From positions 19,791 to 83,790 of the forward strand of contig NZ_NQLA01000009.1 of assembly GCF_002252705.1 (NCBI RefSeq): DNA of 64,000 bases. The letters are read 5' to 3'. The position numbers and the translations under genes were made by a program. The notes beneath the pieces are model-generated. The model saw only the letters and a program-made list of their open reading frames with translations. It did not search any database and had not been told where the DNA came from. The stretch comes from Vulcanococcus limneticus LL (GTDB lineage: Bacteria > Cyanobacteriota > Cyanobacteriia > PCC-6307 > Cyanobiaceae). Positions 24,275-32,444 of the stretch are shown here, in pieces. Position 1 is the stretch's first letter. Each line of letters opens with the position of its first letter.

Positions 24275-25599
24275 CGCGCCCAGACCGTGGGGATGTCGCT
24301 GAGGCGGGTGGTGGCCGCTCGCGATAGCCGTTCGCGGCGCATGGCCCAGGCCGGCCGCATGCCGCAGGCGGCCCAGCCCACGGTGCCGCTGCCGTAGCGG
24401 CGGTTGAGGCCATCGACCGTGGCCATCAGCGCCTCGCGGCGCCGCTGCTGCTCCGGCGGCAGCGGCGCCAGCAGGTGGTGCTGCAGCTGGTCGTCGGGTT
24501 GGAGATCCTGCAGCAGCACGCCCGCCTTCTGGAAGCGGCGGTGGGGGCGGAAGATCCGCTCCACCAGTGGCAGGGCCGCCGCCAGCAGCACGGCGGTGTC
24601 GTTGCTGGCCAGCGGCAGGTTGAGGCTGGCGGCCTTGGTGTAGAAGTCGCCGGCGAAGGGGCTGGTGCGGGCGAACACCGTCAGATGGCCGGCCCGCTGG
24701 CGCTGGCGGCGCAGCTTTTCGGCGGCACGCACCACGTAGCTGGCCACGGCCTGGCGCAGGGGCTCCAGCTCGGTGATCGCACTGCCGAAGCTGCGGCTCA
24801 CGCAGGTCTCGCGCTTGGGGCTCGGGGCCGCCGCGAGCGGCAGGCAGGCCTGACCACGCAGCTCCTGCTGCAGCCGCAGGCCCACCACCCCCGCCTTCGC
24901 CTTCAGTTCGCCACTGGCCATGTCGCGCAGGGCCCGGGCATCGGCCACGCCGCGCAGGCGGCACCAGCGGGCCAGCTGGCGGCCGATGCCCCACACCTCC
25001 TCGATCGGCACGGCCTCCAGCCAGGGGTCGACGGCCGCCACGGCCCCCAGATCGAATACGCCGGCGTGGGTGGGATCGCCTTTGGCGAGGCGATTGGCGA
25101 GCTTGGCGAGCACCTTGGTGGGGGCGATGCCGATGGCCACCGGCAGCCCCAGCTCCTGCAGGATGCGGGCCCGCAGCGCCCGGGCCCAGGGCCCCAGGTC
25201 GCCGCCTGTGGGGCGGGGCAGCTGCCCGAAGGCCTCATCGATCGAGTAGATCTCCAGCCCGGCCAGCCAGGGCTCGATGCTGGCCATCAGCCGCGCGCTC
25301 ATGTCGCCGTAGAGGGCGTAGTTGGAGCTGCGCACCACCACGCCGTGGCGCTCGATCAGCGCCCGCACCTGGAAGTAGGGCTTGCCCATGGGCAGGCCCA
25401 GGGCGCGGGCCTCGGCGCTGCGGGCCACGACGCAGCCGTCGTTGTTGGAGAGCACCACCAGGGGGCGGCCCATCAGGGCCGGATCGAGGGCCTGCTCGCA
25501 GGAGGCGTAGAAGTTGTTGGCGTCGATCAGCACGGTGGCCTGGGGAGCCCGGCCTGGGCCGCCGCCATCGGCCCGATCGCTTCCAGGGGGGTCTGCCAA
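24271..25599 (-). CDS. umuC: Y-family DNA polymerase V catalytic subunit UmuC
   Basis: A translesion polymerase of 442 residues. Catalytic acidic residues lie in VLIDANNFYASCEQ (Asp near 26) and IYSIDEAFGQL (about 122-132). The palm/finger motifs LSNNDGCVVARS and SSNYALYGDMSARL are typical of UmuC rather than DinB. The little-finger domain and UmuC C-terminal region follow (about 245-442). The first 20 residues (Gly/Asp-rich) are longer than usual, so the start could be slightly later. A LexA-box-like dyad lies 33 bases upstream. Its partner umuD is 3.5 kb upstream on the same strand, separated by c-di-GMP genes. The gene converges on the hybrid kinase with overlapping stop codons. Confidence 0.95.
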
Positions 25600-25632
25600 G
25601 GCTCGGACGCGCCGCCACCGGAATCCCTGGAT

Positions 25633-25646
25633 AGTAGGTCCGTACT
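25633..25646 (-). promoter_or_regulatory. LexA (SOS) box candidate at the umuC promoter
   Basis: On the minus strand the sequence is AGTACGGACCTACT, a dyad AGTA-N6-TACT. It fits the published cyanobacterial LexA consensus RGTACNNNDGTWCB at 9 of 11 specified positions. It overlaps a possible -10 TACTAT (25631-25636), with GAGACA 18 bases further upstream as -35. A repressor bound here would block RNA polymerase. Confidence 0.6.
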
Positions 25647-25748
25647 GGCTATTCTGTCTCGGGCTGGCTGCCGCTGTCCGGTGCTGTCTGCTGCTGGCTG
25701 GCTGCCGCTGCCGGCGGCCTGTGTGGCTCGTGCTGCGTCGCCCGCCGC

Positions 25749-27248
25749 TCAGCCCGCCATCACCCGATTGCGCCCGGCCTGCTTGGCGCGGTAGAGCTCC
25801 CCATCCACCCGCCGGAACAAGGATTCCGCCGACTCCAGGGGCCGCCGCTGCGCCACCCCGAAGCTGGCCGTCACCGTGCCCACGCCCTCGATGGGGGTCT
25901 CGGCCACCAGCCGCCGCAGCTTCTCCGCCAGCTGGTGCGCCTCCTCGTCAGTGCTGTGGGGCATCAGCACCAGGAACTCCTCGCCGCCCCAGCGGCCCAG
26001 GCCATCGCTCTCGCGCAGCTTGGCCCGCACCCGCCCGGCCAGCTCCACCAGCACCCGATCCCCCGCCGCATGGCCGAAGCGGTCGTTGATCGCCTTGAAG
26101 TGGTCGATGTCGAACAGCACCAGGGACAGCTCGTCGCCGTAGCGGTCGGCGCGATCGAGCTCGCTGCGCACCCGCTCATCCAGCTGGCGCCGGTTCCAGA
26201 GGCCGGTGAGGGGATCGGTGTGGGCCAGCCGGGCGAGCTTGTGGTGATGGTGGCCTGTGAGCCGGAACACCAGCAGCAGCGCCAGGATCAGGGTGAGCAG
26301 CGCCGTCAGGCTGATCTGGAACAGCGACGACCACAGCGGACCGGAGGGCACGCGCAGGGGCTGGCTCACCACCAGGGTCCAGTTCAGTTCGGGAATGCGC
26401 TTGGTGCGCACATAGATCAGCTCCCCGCCCTGCCGGAACTGGAAGGCGCCCCTGGGTTGCTCGCGGAGGCTGTCCCGCAGGCGCTGCTGGGCGATGGCCC
26501 GCTGCAGCTGCGGCGGGGCCTGCCCGCGTCGGGGGCTGAACAGGATGCGGCCCCGCCCGTCCAGGAACATCACCTGAATGCCGTTGGTCCGCTCGGCCTG
26601 CTGGATCCGCCTGGTCAGCTGGCTGGTGGAGCGTCCGAGGCCCACGGCCCCCAGGAAACGGCCGCCATCACCCAGCAGCTTGTAATTCACGAACACCGTG
26701 GTGCGGCTCGGATCGGCGGTGTCGCGATCGAGATTCACCTCGTAGGAGGAGGCGCTGGCGCGCAGCCGGAAAAACCAGGCGTCCTGGGCGCTGCCCGGTG
26801 ACACCGTCTTGAGGATGCCGGTGGGGTGGTAGTAGCGCCGCGAGGCCTCGGACACGAAGAAGACCGTGGTGGCACCGTGCTGGGCCTGCACCCGGCTCAG
26901 GTAGCGCTGCACGGCGGCCTCGGGCTGCTCGCCCTGTTCCACCCAGTCGATCAGCAGGGTGTTGGCTGCCATCGCGGAGGCGAACAGGATCGGCTGCACG
27001 AAGTCCTGCTGGAGATCGGCCGAGAGGGCGTCCAGGGTGAGTGGCAGCGTGGATTCCACCACCTGGCGACGGGCTGCCGCGAGGGCGTTGGCATAGGTGA
27101 ACAGGGCCACCGCACCGAAGCCCACGGTGAGAGTCACGCTCAGCTGCACCGAGAGCCACCAGCGGTCCCGGGCGAGGCTGTCCTGCGGCTGCAGGCGGCG
27201 CCAGCGTGCCCGCAGCCGCGGCCCGATCGATCCGAGGGTCACGCTCAA
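25749..27248 (-). CDS. Membrane-bound GGDEF diguanylate cyclase
   Basis: A 499-residue cyclase that makes cyclic-di-GMP from two GTP. It has a cytoplasmic basic start, a membrane helix (about 30-52), a roughly 240-residue sensor region that looks like a dCache-type extracytoplasmic domain, a second helix (about 305-330) and a GGDEF domain from about 335. The active-site motif is GGEEF (about 417-421), preceded by five residues and RESD, the RxxD inhibitory site, so product feedback is expected. FDIDHFKAINDRFGH is intact. The TTG start at 27248 overlaps the stop of the upstream HD-GYP remnant in TTGA; a GTG lies two codons on. Opposing activity (HD-GYP) is encoded directly upstream. Confidence 0.92.
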   Translation of the reverse strand: MSVTLGSIGPRLRARWRRLQPQDSLARDRWWLSVQLSVTLTVGFGAVALFTYANALAAARRQVVESTLPLTLDALSADLQQDFVQPILFASAMAANTLLIDWVEQGEQPEAAVQRYLSRVQAQHGATTVFFVSEASRRYYHPTGILKTVSPGSAQDAWFFRLRASASSYEVNLDRDTADPSRTTVFVNYKLLGDGGRFLGAVGLGRSTSQLTRRIQQAERTNGIQVMFLDGRGRILFSPRRGQAPPQLQRAIAQQRLRDSLREQPRGAFQFRQGGELIYVRTKRIPELNWTLVVSQPLRVPSGPLWSSLFQISLTALLTLILALLLVFRLTGHHHHKLARLAHTDPLTGLWNRRQLDERVRSELDRADRYGDELSLVLFDIDHFKAINDRFGHAAGDRVLVELAGRVRAKLRESDGLGRWGGEEFLVLMPHSTDEEAHQLAEKLRRLVAETPIEGVGTVTASFGVAQRRPLESAESLFRRVDGELYRAKQAGRNRVMAG

Positions 27249-27742
27249 ATCCGGTGCCCCTCCGGGATCGGCGGCACCAGCTCCCGTTGCCCCTGGGGCC
27301 CGGAGCGCTTGTCGTCGGGTGTGGCCTCGAAGATCTGTCGGAACTGCTCACTCACCTTGAGGAATCCCTCCACCAGGGAGGGATCGCCTGTCGTGCCCGC
27401 CAGGGTCACGACGGTGTCGACCACCTGGGCGTGCGGCAGCGCTTCCTGGTGGCAGCGTCTGGAGGCCAGGCCGTCGTAGACGTCGAGGATGGCCATGATC
27501 CGGGCCACCAGGGGAATGGACTCGCCGCTCAGGCCCTGGGTATAGCCGCTGCCATCCCGGTTTTCGTAGTGGGAGAGGGCCAGATCCTTGGCCATCCCGA
27601 ACACTAACGTGTCGTGAATGTCGATGTCCTGTCTTAGGCGCTCGAGGATATTAAACCCGATCTGGGGATACAGCTGCATCGTGGCCTGCTCCTTGGCCGA
27701 CAGCCTGTCGGGTTTCTTGAGGATCGCGTCCTTGATGCCCAC
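27245..27742 (-). pseudogene. Truncated HD-GYP domain remnant
   Basis: About 165 residues matching the C-terminal two thirds of an HD-GYP domain: GKVGIKDAILKKPDRLSAKEQ, then HYENRDGSGYTQGL, VARIMAILDVYDGLASRR and a final helix. The sensor part and the first half of the HD domain are missing. Reading back in frame, the HD motif is LLDIGK instead of LHDIGK, so the metal-binding His is lost; before that come about 20 Pro/Gly/Ala-rich residues and then the stop codon of the upstream GAF/HD-GYP gene (27824-27826), which is in the same frame. A GTG at 27742 is the only obvious start and has no clear ribosome site. It is probably a decayed paralogue, though it may still be translated and couple to the GGDEF gene. 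Confidence 0.75.
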
Positions 27743-27823
27743 CTTGCCGATGTCGAGCAGGGGAACGCCCCCTGGTGGGACACGCTGGTGCGGCGCTGCA
27801 GGGCCAGCTGGCTCGTCTGGCGA

Positions 27824-28996
27824 TCAGTCGGCCAGGGCATCCTGGTGCCGGGCTCCGATGGCGGCCACCTCATCGGCATGGCGCTCGATCGCGGCCACGC
27901 ACGCGCCGTCGAGCTTGCCGGCGGCCACCAGCCTGTTGAGTTCGGCGCAGGCCTCCGCCACCGACCAGGCCGGCTTGTAGGGCCTCCGGCTGGTGAGGGC
28001 ATCGAACACATCGGCCACGGCCACGATGCGCGCCTCCAGGGGGATCTGCTCGCCCCGCAGGCCCCGGGGGTAGCCGGAGCCGTCGAGCTGTTCGTGGTGG
28101 CCACCCACGATGGCCCGCAGCACGTCGGAATCGGGCAGGTCCTGCAGGGCGAACTCCCCCAGGATCTTGTCGATGATCTCCAGGCCCAGGGTCACGTGGG
28201 TTTCCATGAGCTGGCGCTCCTCGGGATCCAGCCGGCCCGGCTTGAGCAGGATCCGATCGGGAATGCCGATCTTGCCGATGTCGTGCAGCGGCGCGAACAG
28301 GAACACGTGCTCGATGAACTCGTCGCTGAGGCCGTGGGAGGGCGCCAGGTCGCGGGCGATCAGGCGCGAGGTGTGGGCCATCCGGTCGAGGTGGCCGCCG
28401 GTCTCGAAGTCGCGCAGGTGGGCGAAGTCGCGGGCCACCTGGGCTGAGGCCATGATCGAGCGAACGGCGCTGAGCTCGTTCGAGATCGTCATGTTGATCA
28501 GCCGGGTGAACAGCCCCAGGTTGCGCTGCACGATCGGCGTGAAGGCCGCCAGCTGGCAGGAGTCGTAGAACACGAAGCCGATGAACTGCCCCTGGTCGGT
28601 GAGCGGCACCGTGAGCGAGGAGCGGTAGCCCTGCTCCAGCAGCCAGCTGGAGTGCGGGCTGTTGGGTTTCACCACGGCCTGGATGTCGTCGATCACCCGC
28701 GGCCGGCCGCTGCTGGCGATGGCGCTGAGGGAGGCGCTCTCCTTCAGGGGGAATTCGTAGCCCTGGATCGCCTCGCCGCTGCGGGTGCTGTTCACGAAGG
28801 TCTTGAGCCGATCGCTGTCGTCGTCGTAGAGCACGCAGGCGATGCGATCGATGCAGGGCACCAGCTCCAGCAGCTGGTCGTGCAGCTGGGAGAGCCGATC
28901 GTTCAGCAGGCGGCTCAGCTCCTCCTCGCCGGTGTGCACCACCTGGGAGCTCGAGCCCGGGATCACGTTGAGGGTCAGGGCGATCGGATTGGTCAT
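27824..28996 (-). CDS. GAF/HD-GYP cyclic-di-GMP phosphodiesterase
   Basis: A 390-residue soluble protein with a GAF domain (about 20-165; SLTVPLTDQGQFIGFVFYDS) followed by a complete HD-GYP domain. LHDIGKIGIPDRILLKPGRL starts near 233, HHEQLDGSGYP lies near 297 and VADVFDALTSRRPYK follows. All metal-binding motifs are present, so it should hydrolyse c-di-GMP under control of a ligand or redox signal sensed by GAF. ATG at 28996 gives MTNPIALTLNVIPG. umuD ends 88 bases upstream on the same strand, and a 7-bp inverted repeat lies between them. The remnant and the GGDEF cyclase follow downstream. Confidence 0.92.
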   Translation of the reverse strand: MTNPIALTLNVIPGSSSQVVHTGEEELSRLLNDRLSQLHDQLLELVPCIDRIACVLYDDDSDRLKTFVNSTRSGEAIQGYEFPLKESASLSAIASSGRPRVIDDIQAVVKPNSPHSSWLLEQGYRSSLTVPLTDQGQFIGFVFYDSCQLAAFTPIVQRNLGLFTRLINMTISNELSAVRSIMASAQVARDFAHLRDFETGGHLDRMAHTSRLIARDLAPSHGLSDEFIEHVFLFAPLHDIGKIGIPDRILLKPGRLDPEERQLMETHVTLGLEIIDKILGEFALQDLPDSDVLRAIVGGHHEQLDGSGYPRGLRGEQIPLEARIVAVADVFDALTSRRPYKPAWSVAEACAELNRLVAAGKLDGACVAAIERHADEVAAIGARHQDALAD

Positions 28997-29018
28997 GCTG
29001 GCGTTCCACCCGTGGCGG

Positions 29019-29039
29019 CCCTACCCCTCTAAGGTAGGG
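29019..29039. repeat. Perfect inverted repeat between umuD and the GAF/HD-GYP gene
   Basis: CCCTACC (29019-29025), loop CCTCTAA, GGTAGGG (29033-29039). It lies 22 bases before the ATG of the HD-GYP gene. No T tract follows on either strand, so an operator or an RNA hairpin in the leader is as likely as a terminator. Confidence 0.55.
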
Positions 29040-29084
29040 AGGTGCTCCGATTGGTGCAGCCGCCGGCGCTGGCGGGCCCGGGGC

Positions 29085-29561
29085 TCAGAGGGCGTGGATC
29101 ACATGCACGGCCACGCCCCAGATCAGCACCTCGCCGCACTGCTCCAGCTCCAGGGGCGGATAGGCGGGATGGGCCGACTCCAGCCGCAGCCGCCCGCGGC
29201 AGCGGGCCAGGCGCTTGAGGGTGAAGGCCCCATCCAGCACGGCCACCACGACCCGGCCGGGGCGGGGATCCAGGCTGCGGTCCACCACCAGCAGGTCGCC
29301 GTGGTGGATGCCGGCGCCGGTCATCGAGTCGCCGCTCACCCGCAGGAAGAAGGTGCTGCTGGGGTGACGGATCAGCTGCTCGTTGAGGTCGATGCCGACC
29401 TCGATGTAGTCGTCGGCGGGGCTGGGAAAGCCGGCGGCCACGCTCTCGCCGGCCAGCGGCAGCCGCTGCAGCCGCAGCGGCTGCCGCAGCGAACCGAGCC
29501 ACTCCAACGAACCGAGCCACTCCAACGAACCGAGCCCCTCCAGCGGGACGAGGCCGCCCAT
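29085..29561 (-). CDS. umuD: UmuD, self-cleaving DNA polymerase V accessory subunit
   Basis: A LexA-like serine protease fold of 158 residues. After RecA-stimulated self-cleavage UmuD' joins UmuC to form polymerase V. The cleavage site is Ala43-Gly44 (VAAGFPSP), the nucleophile is Ser79 (SGDSM) and the base is Lys116 (FTLKRL); the spacings 35 and 37 equal those of E. coli UmuD (Gly25, Ser60, Lys97). The N-terminus is 19 residues longer than E. coli's, largely because of three tandem hexapeptides LE(G/W)LGS at about 7-24. ATG at 29561 is chosen because GGAGGG lies just before it; a GTG at 29582 lacks a ribosome site. A LexA-like box lies 31 bases upstream. Confidence 0.93.
   Translation of the reverse strand: MGGLVPLEGLGSLEWLGSLEWLGSLRQPLRLQRLPLAGESVAAGFPSPADDYIEVGIDLNEQLIRHPSSTFFLRVSGDSMTGAGIHHGDLLVVDRSLDPRPGRVVVAVLDGAFTLKRLARCRGRLRLESAHPAYPPLELEQCGEVLIWGVAVHVIHAL
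29490..29543 (-). repeat. Three tandem 18-bp repeats inside umuD
   Basis: On the + strand the unit is CGAACCGAGCCACTCCAA. Copies lie at 29490-29507, 29508-29525 (identical) and 29526-29543 (two changes). They encode the hexapeptide series SLEWLG and keep the frame, so copy number could vary without breaking the gene. Confidence 0.9.
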
Positions 29562-29592
29562 TGACCCTCCGGCAACACGCACCCGCCAGGGT

Positions 29593-29606
29593 AGTGCATT
29601 TGTACT
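29593..29606 (-). promoter_or_regulatory. LexA (SOS) box candidate before umuD
   Basis: Minus-strand sequence AGTACAAATGCACT matches RGTACNNNDGTWCB at 10 of 11 specified positions. It lies 31 bases before the umuD ATG; the umuC box is at 33. The two sites share AGTAC and ACT at their ends. Confidence 0.68.
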
Positions 29607-29672
29607 GCTGGAGTGATGGTGGCGTGGCCTCGGGCTTGGCGTGGCGTGGGCTGTGGCGTGGGGCGCTGCGGC

Positions 29673-30245
29673 TCAGCGCAGGCCCGCCAGTTCGCCGCGG
29701 CCGTGGCGCTCGGCCAGGGCGTCGTAGCCGCCGATGAAGATGCCATCGATGAACACCTGGGGCACCGATCCCTCGGCCCGGGGCTCCACCAGTGTGTAGG
29801 GGATGCCGAGGGTGCGCAGCATGCGCAGGGCCCGCGCCGAATAGGGGCAGCCCGGCCGCACGGCGATCGCCACCCGCGGTTGGCCTGTGGCCGGGGAGGG
29901 TTGGTCCGCCGGAGCTGGCTCCGCCAGCACTCCCACCAGCAGGTCCGCGCCCTTGAGCACCAGGGTGCCGGGCTCCAGGTGGCCGCCCCACACCTGGCAG
30001 TCGCCATCGGAGAAGCTCAGGTGCAGGTGCACTCCCTCGGGCCCCACGGTGCCCTGCAGGCTGATGATCTCGAAGTCGCCCTGCAGCACGGTGGGGCCGC
30101 CGGGCCCCGGGCACTGGAACACCACCTGCGACAGGTTGCCCACCACCCCGAGCACGAAGCCCGGCGCGTTCTGTGCGCGGCCAAGCTGCACCAGGCTGCG
30201 GTGCAGGTCGCTGCCGGGGCCGAGCTTCAGCGGCACGGGACGCAT
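29673..30245 (-). CDS. PPC/DUF296 domain fused to a glutaredoxin domain
   Basis: A 190-residue two-domain protein. Residues about 10-110 form a PPC (DUF296) domain: RSLVQLGRAQNAPGFVLGVVGN, then EIISLQGTV and HLHLSFSDGDCQVWGGHL, ending VLKGADLLVGVL. This domain is best known from AT-hook DNA-binding proteins and stand-alone bacterial proteins. After a Pro/Ala linker, residues about 125-190 are a glutaredoxin: AVRPGCPYSARALRMLRTLGI, then SVPQVFIDGIFIGGYDAL. The active site is CPYS, the monothiol form. ATG at 30245 is preferred over TTG at 30260. Fusion to a redox module suggests redox control or GSH-dependent function; the target is unknown. Confidence 0.85.
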   Translation of the reverse strand: MRPVPLKLGPGSDLHRSLVQLGRAQNAPGFVLGVVGNLSQVVFQCPGPGGPTVLQGDFEIISLQGTVGPEGVHLHLSFSDGDCQVWGGHLEPGTLVLKGADLLVGVLAEPAPADQPSPATGQPRVAIAVRPGCPYSARALRMLRTLGIPYTLVEPRAEGSVPQVFIDGIFIGGYDALAERHGRGELAGLR

Positions 30246-30329
30246 GGAGGGGTTGGGCAATCGGAGTGGGCCAGCCTAAGCAGCGCCAGACTCGCAGCCC
30301 CGCTGTCGCCAGCTCCCGCGAGCCCACCC

Positions 30330-30926
30330 ATGACCCAGCTGCAGCTCAGTACCCTCGCCGGCTGCGGCCTGGCCATCGGCGCCTATCCCCGCTTTCGCTA
30401 CGACGCCCGCGGTGGGGGCGGCCTGGGCCAGCTGGCGGCGGCAACTGACCGGGACGATGGCGGCCGGGACGATGGCGGTGGTTCCGGTGGGGGCCCAGGC
30501 CCCCTGGCCCTGCGCTTTGATCCGGCGGGTCTGCGGATCCCCGACCTCGATCGCCGCACCACCCGCTGGCTGGGCCTGCCGCTGCCGCCGGGTCTGGCGA
30601 TCGCGATCGCGCCGGAGCAGCTGGAGGGCCAGCTCGATCCCGCCACTGGCCAGCTGGAGCTGCGCTTCCAGGCCCGCTTCCGCTTCCGGATCGGTTCGCT
30701 GGTCCAGGCCCCCGACCTGCTGATCGATGCCCAACTCAGCACGGGCAGTGTGGCTGGCCGGCGCCACCGGGCCGAGGGCCAGCCCCTCGATGGGCAGGGT
30801 CAGGCGCTGCTGGTGGGGGTGGCCACGGTGCAGCCGAGCGGCGCGGCCTGGCTGGATCGCTTCCTCGGCCTGCCCGATGAGGCCCTGGCGATCCTGCGCT
30901 GCCAGCTCGGGCCCTGGGCCGGCTGA
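30330..30926 (+). CDS. Conserved cyanobacterial protein of unknown function
   Basis: A 198-residue protein without signal peptide or membrane helices. It starts MTQLQLSTLAGCGLAIGAYPRFRYDARGGG. A Gly/Asp-rich low-complexity insert follows at about 36-58, then a beta-rich region with LELRFQARFRFRIGSLVQAPDLLIDAQL near 108-135 that looks like a lipid- or ligand-binding-style beta sheet. I cannot assign a family with certainty. ATG at 30330 is the first sensible start. It diverges from the PPC-glutaredoxin gene (84-base gap) and converges on rlmH (9-base gap). Confidence 0.7.
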   Translation: MTQLQLSTLAGCGLAIGAYPRFRYDARGGGGLGQLAAATDRDDGGRDDGGGSGGGPGPLALRFDPAGLRIPDLDRRTTRWLGLPLPPGLAIAIAPEQLEGQLDPATGQLELRFQARFRFRIGSLVQAPDLLIDAQLSTGSVAGRRHRAEGQPLDGQGQALLVGVATVQPSGAAWLDRFLGLPDEALAILRCQLGPWAG

Positions 30927-30935
30927 GCTCACGCC

Positions 30936-31373
30936 TCAGGCCTTGTGATACGGGCCGCCCTGCTGGATCGTCTGGGCGCGGTAGAGCTGCTCCACCAGCA
31001 GCAGCCGCGCCAGCTCGTGGGGGAAGGTCATCGGCGAGAGACTCAGCAGCCAGCGGGCCCGGGCCTTGAGGGCCGGATCCAGGCCGTCGGCGCCGCCGAT
31101 CACAAAGGCCAGCCGCTCCGAGCCCAGCCCCTCCAGCCGCTGTGCCAGCTGCACCGAGCCGAGCTGATCGCCCTCCTCGCTCAGGCCGATCAGCTGCTCG
31201 TCGGGCCGCAGGGCCAGCAGCACCGCCTCCGCCTCCCGGGCCGGCGTGGAGTCTTTGAGTTCCACGATCTGCAGCCCCGGCAGGCGCTTGAGGTACAGGG
31301 CCAGGCCGTCGCTCACCCAGCGCTTGCGCAGCTTGCCCACGGCGAGCAGGCGAATCCGGGCGGGGTTCAGCAC
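30936..31373 (-). CDS. rlmH: 23S rRNA (pseudouridine1915-N3)-methyltransferase
   Basis: RlmH methylates pseudouridine 1915 in helix 69 of the assembled 70S ribosome. The 145-residue SPOUT protein shows the cofactor-binding knot: [15 protein letters not shown] (about 88-102), [24 protein letters not shown] (about 110-133) and the invariant C-terminal GGPYHK. The length is slightly below the usual 155. It lies 4 bases after fmt and is probably co-transcribed with it. Confidence 0.95.
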   Translation of the reverse strand: MLNPARIRLLAVGKLRKRWVSDGLALYLKRLPGLQIVELKDSTPAREAEAVLLALRPDEQLIGLSEEGDQLGSVQLAQRLEGLGSERLAFVIGGADGLDPALKARARWLLSLSPMTFPHELARLLLVEQLYRAQTIQQGGPYHKA

Positions 31374-31377
31374 CGCC

Positions 31378-32442
31378 TCAGCCGTCCTGGGGGCCCAGCC
31401 GAGCGATCGGCTGGGCCCCCAGCTGTTGAAGCAAGGTCTGGCCGGCGCTGGGGCGGCGCCCCTCCAGCTGGGCCTCGCGGATCAACACCGGGCAGCCACC
31501 CGTGGCCACCACCAGCCCGGTGCCCTCCGCCAGCGCCAGCACGGTGCCCGGCTCTGGGGCCGTGGGCGTGGCGGCTGTGGAGGCCGCTGGCGTCCCCGCC
31601 GGCAGGCCCCAGCGCTCCGCCAGGGCGGCGGCCTCCGGGCTGAGCTGGTCCGCCAGGCGCCGCACCAGAGGCTCGGTGGCCAGCAGCTTGAGGCGCTGGC
31701 CGTGCCAGCTGGTGTGGGCGCCAGGGTAGAGCCCCATCACCCGGCGGTGCACTGCCAGGCCGGAGGCGCTCCAGTCGATCTGGAAATCCGGCTTGCCCAG
31801 CAGGCGGGCATAGGTCAGGCCCTGCTCCGGCTGGGGTCGCACCCCCAGCCGGGCCAGCCGTTCGGCCTCCGGCCCCGGCCCGGCCGCTGCGATCAGGGGC
31901 AGCGCCTCCACCAGCAGCTCGCCGGTGAGTTGGGCCAGTCGTGCGCCCAGCTGCTGGGCGTTCTCCAGCAGGCCGATCGGGATCGCCCGCTCCAGCAGCA
32001 CCGGTCCGGTGTCCAGGCCCTCCTCCATCGCCATGATGCCCACGCCCGTCTCGGCGTCGCCCTCGATCAGGCTCCACTGGATCGGGCCGGCGCCGCGCCA
32101 GCGGGGCAGCAGCGAGCCATGGCCGTTCCAGCAGCCCAGGGGCGGCTGCGCCAGCACCTCGGGCGGCAGGATCTGGCCGAAGGCCACCACCACGGAGATG
32201 TCGGCGCCCAGGGCCGCCAGCTGGGCCTGGAGCTCCGGCTCGCGGCGGATCCGCTGCGGTGTGATCACCGGCAGCCCAAGCTCCAGGGCCCGCGCCTTGA
32301 CCGGCGAGGGCAGCAGCTCCTTGCCGCGGCCCCGGCGCCGGTCGGGTTGGCTCACCACGCCCACCAGGTCATGGCCGGCGGCCGCCAGGGCCTCCAGGCT
32401 GGGCACGGCGTAGGCCGGCGTGCCCCAGAACAGCACCCTCAT
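31378..32442 (-). CDS. fmt: Methionyl-tRNA formyltransferase
   Basis: Fmt formylates initiator Met-tRNA using 10-formyl-tetrahydrofolate. The 354-residue protein starts [20 protein letters not shown]. It shows the catalytic region [21 protein letters not shown] (Asn and His near 109-111), the metal-independent Asp in [10 protein letters not shown], and the C-terminal OB-like domain. A roughly 20-residue Ala/Thr/Pro insertion lies near 300. ATG at 32442 is chosen over an upstream GTG-like extension. It follows the pmbA gene by two bases. Confidence 0.95.
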   Translation of the reverse strand: MRVLFWGTPAYAVPSLEALAAAGHDLVGVVSQPDRRRGRGKELLPSPVKARALELGLPVITPQRIRREPELQAQLAALGADISVVVAFGQILPPEVLAQPPLGCWNGHGSLLPRWRGAGPIQWSLIEGDAETGVGIMAMEEGLDTGPVLLERAIPIGLLENAQQLGARLAQLTGELLVEALPLIAAAGPGPEAERLARLGVRPQPEQGLTYARLLGKPDFQIDWSASGLAVHRRVMGLYPGAHTSWHGQRLKLLATEPLVRRLADQLSPEAAALAERWGLPAGTPAASTAATPTAPEPGTVLALAEGTGLVVATGGCPVLIREAQLEGRRPSAGQTLLQQLGAQPIARLGPQDG

Positions 32443-32444
32443 CC

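Noticed and set aside
25662..25710. Two copies of GGCTGGCTGCCGCTG upstream of umuC, considered as regulator sites or transposon traces
   Set aside because: A 15-base direct repeat in simple GC-rich sequence; no target duplication, no inverted ends, no transposase nearby.
24475..25794. 439-residue + strand frame opposite umuC
   Set aside because: Antisense to clear Y-family polymerase motifs; composition is Gly/His/Gln-rich noise.
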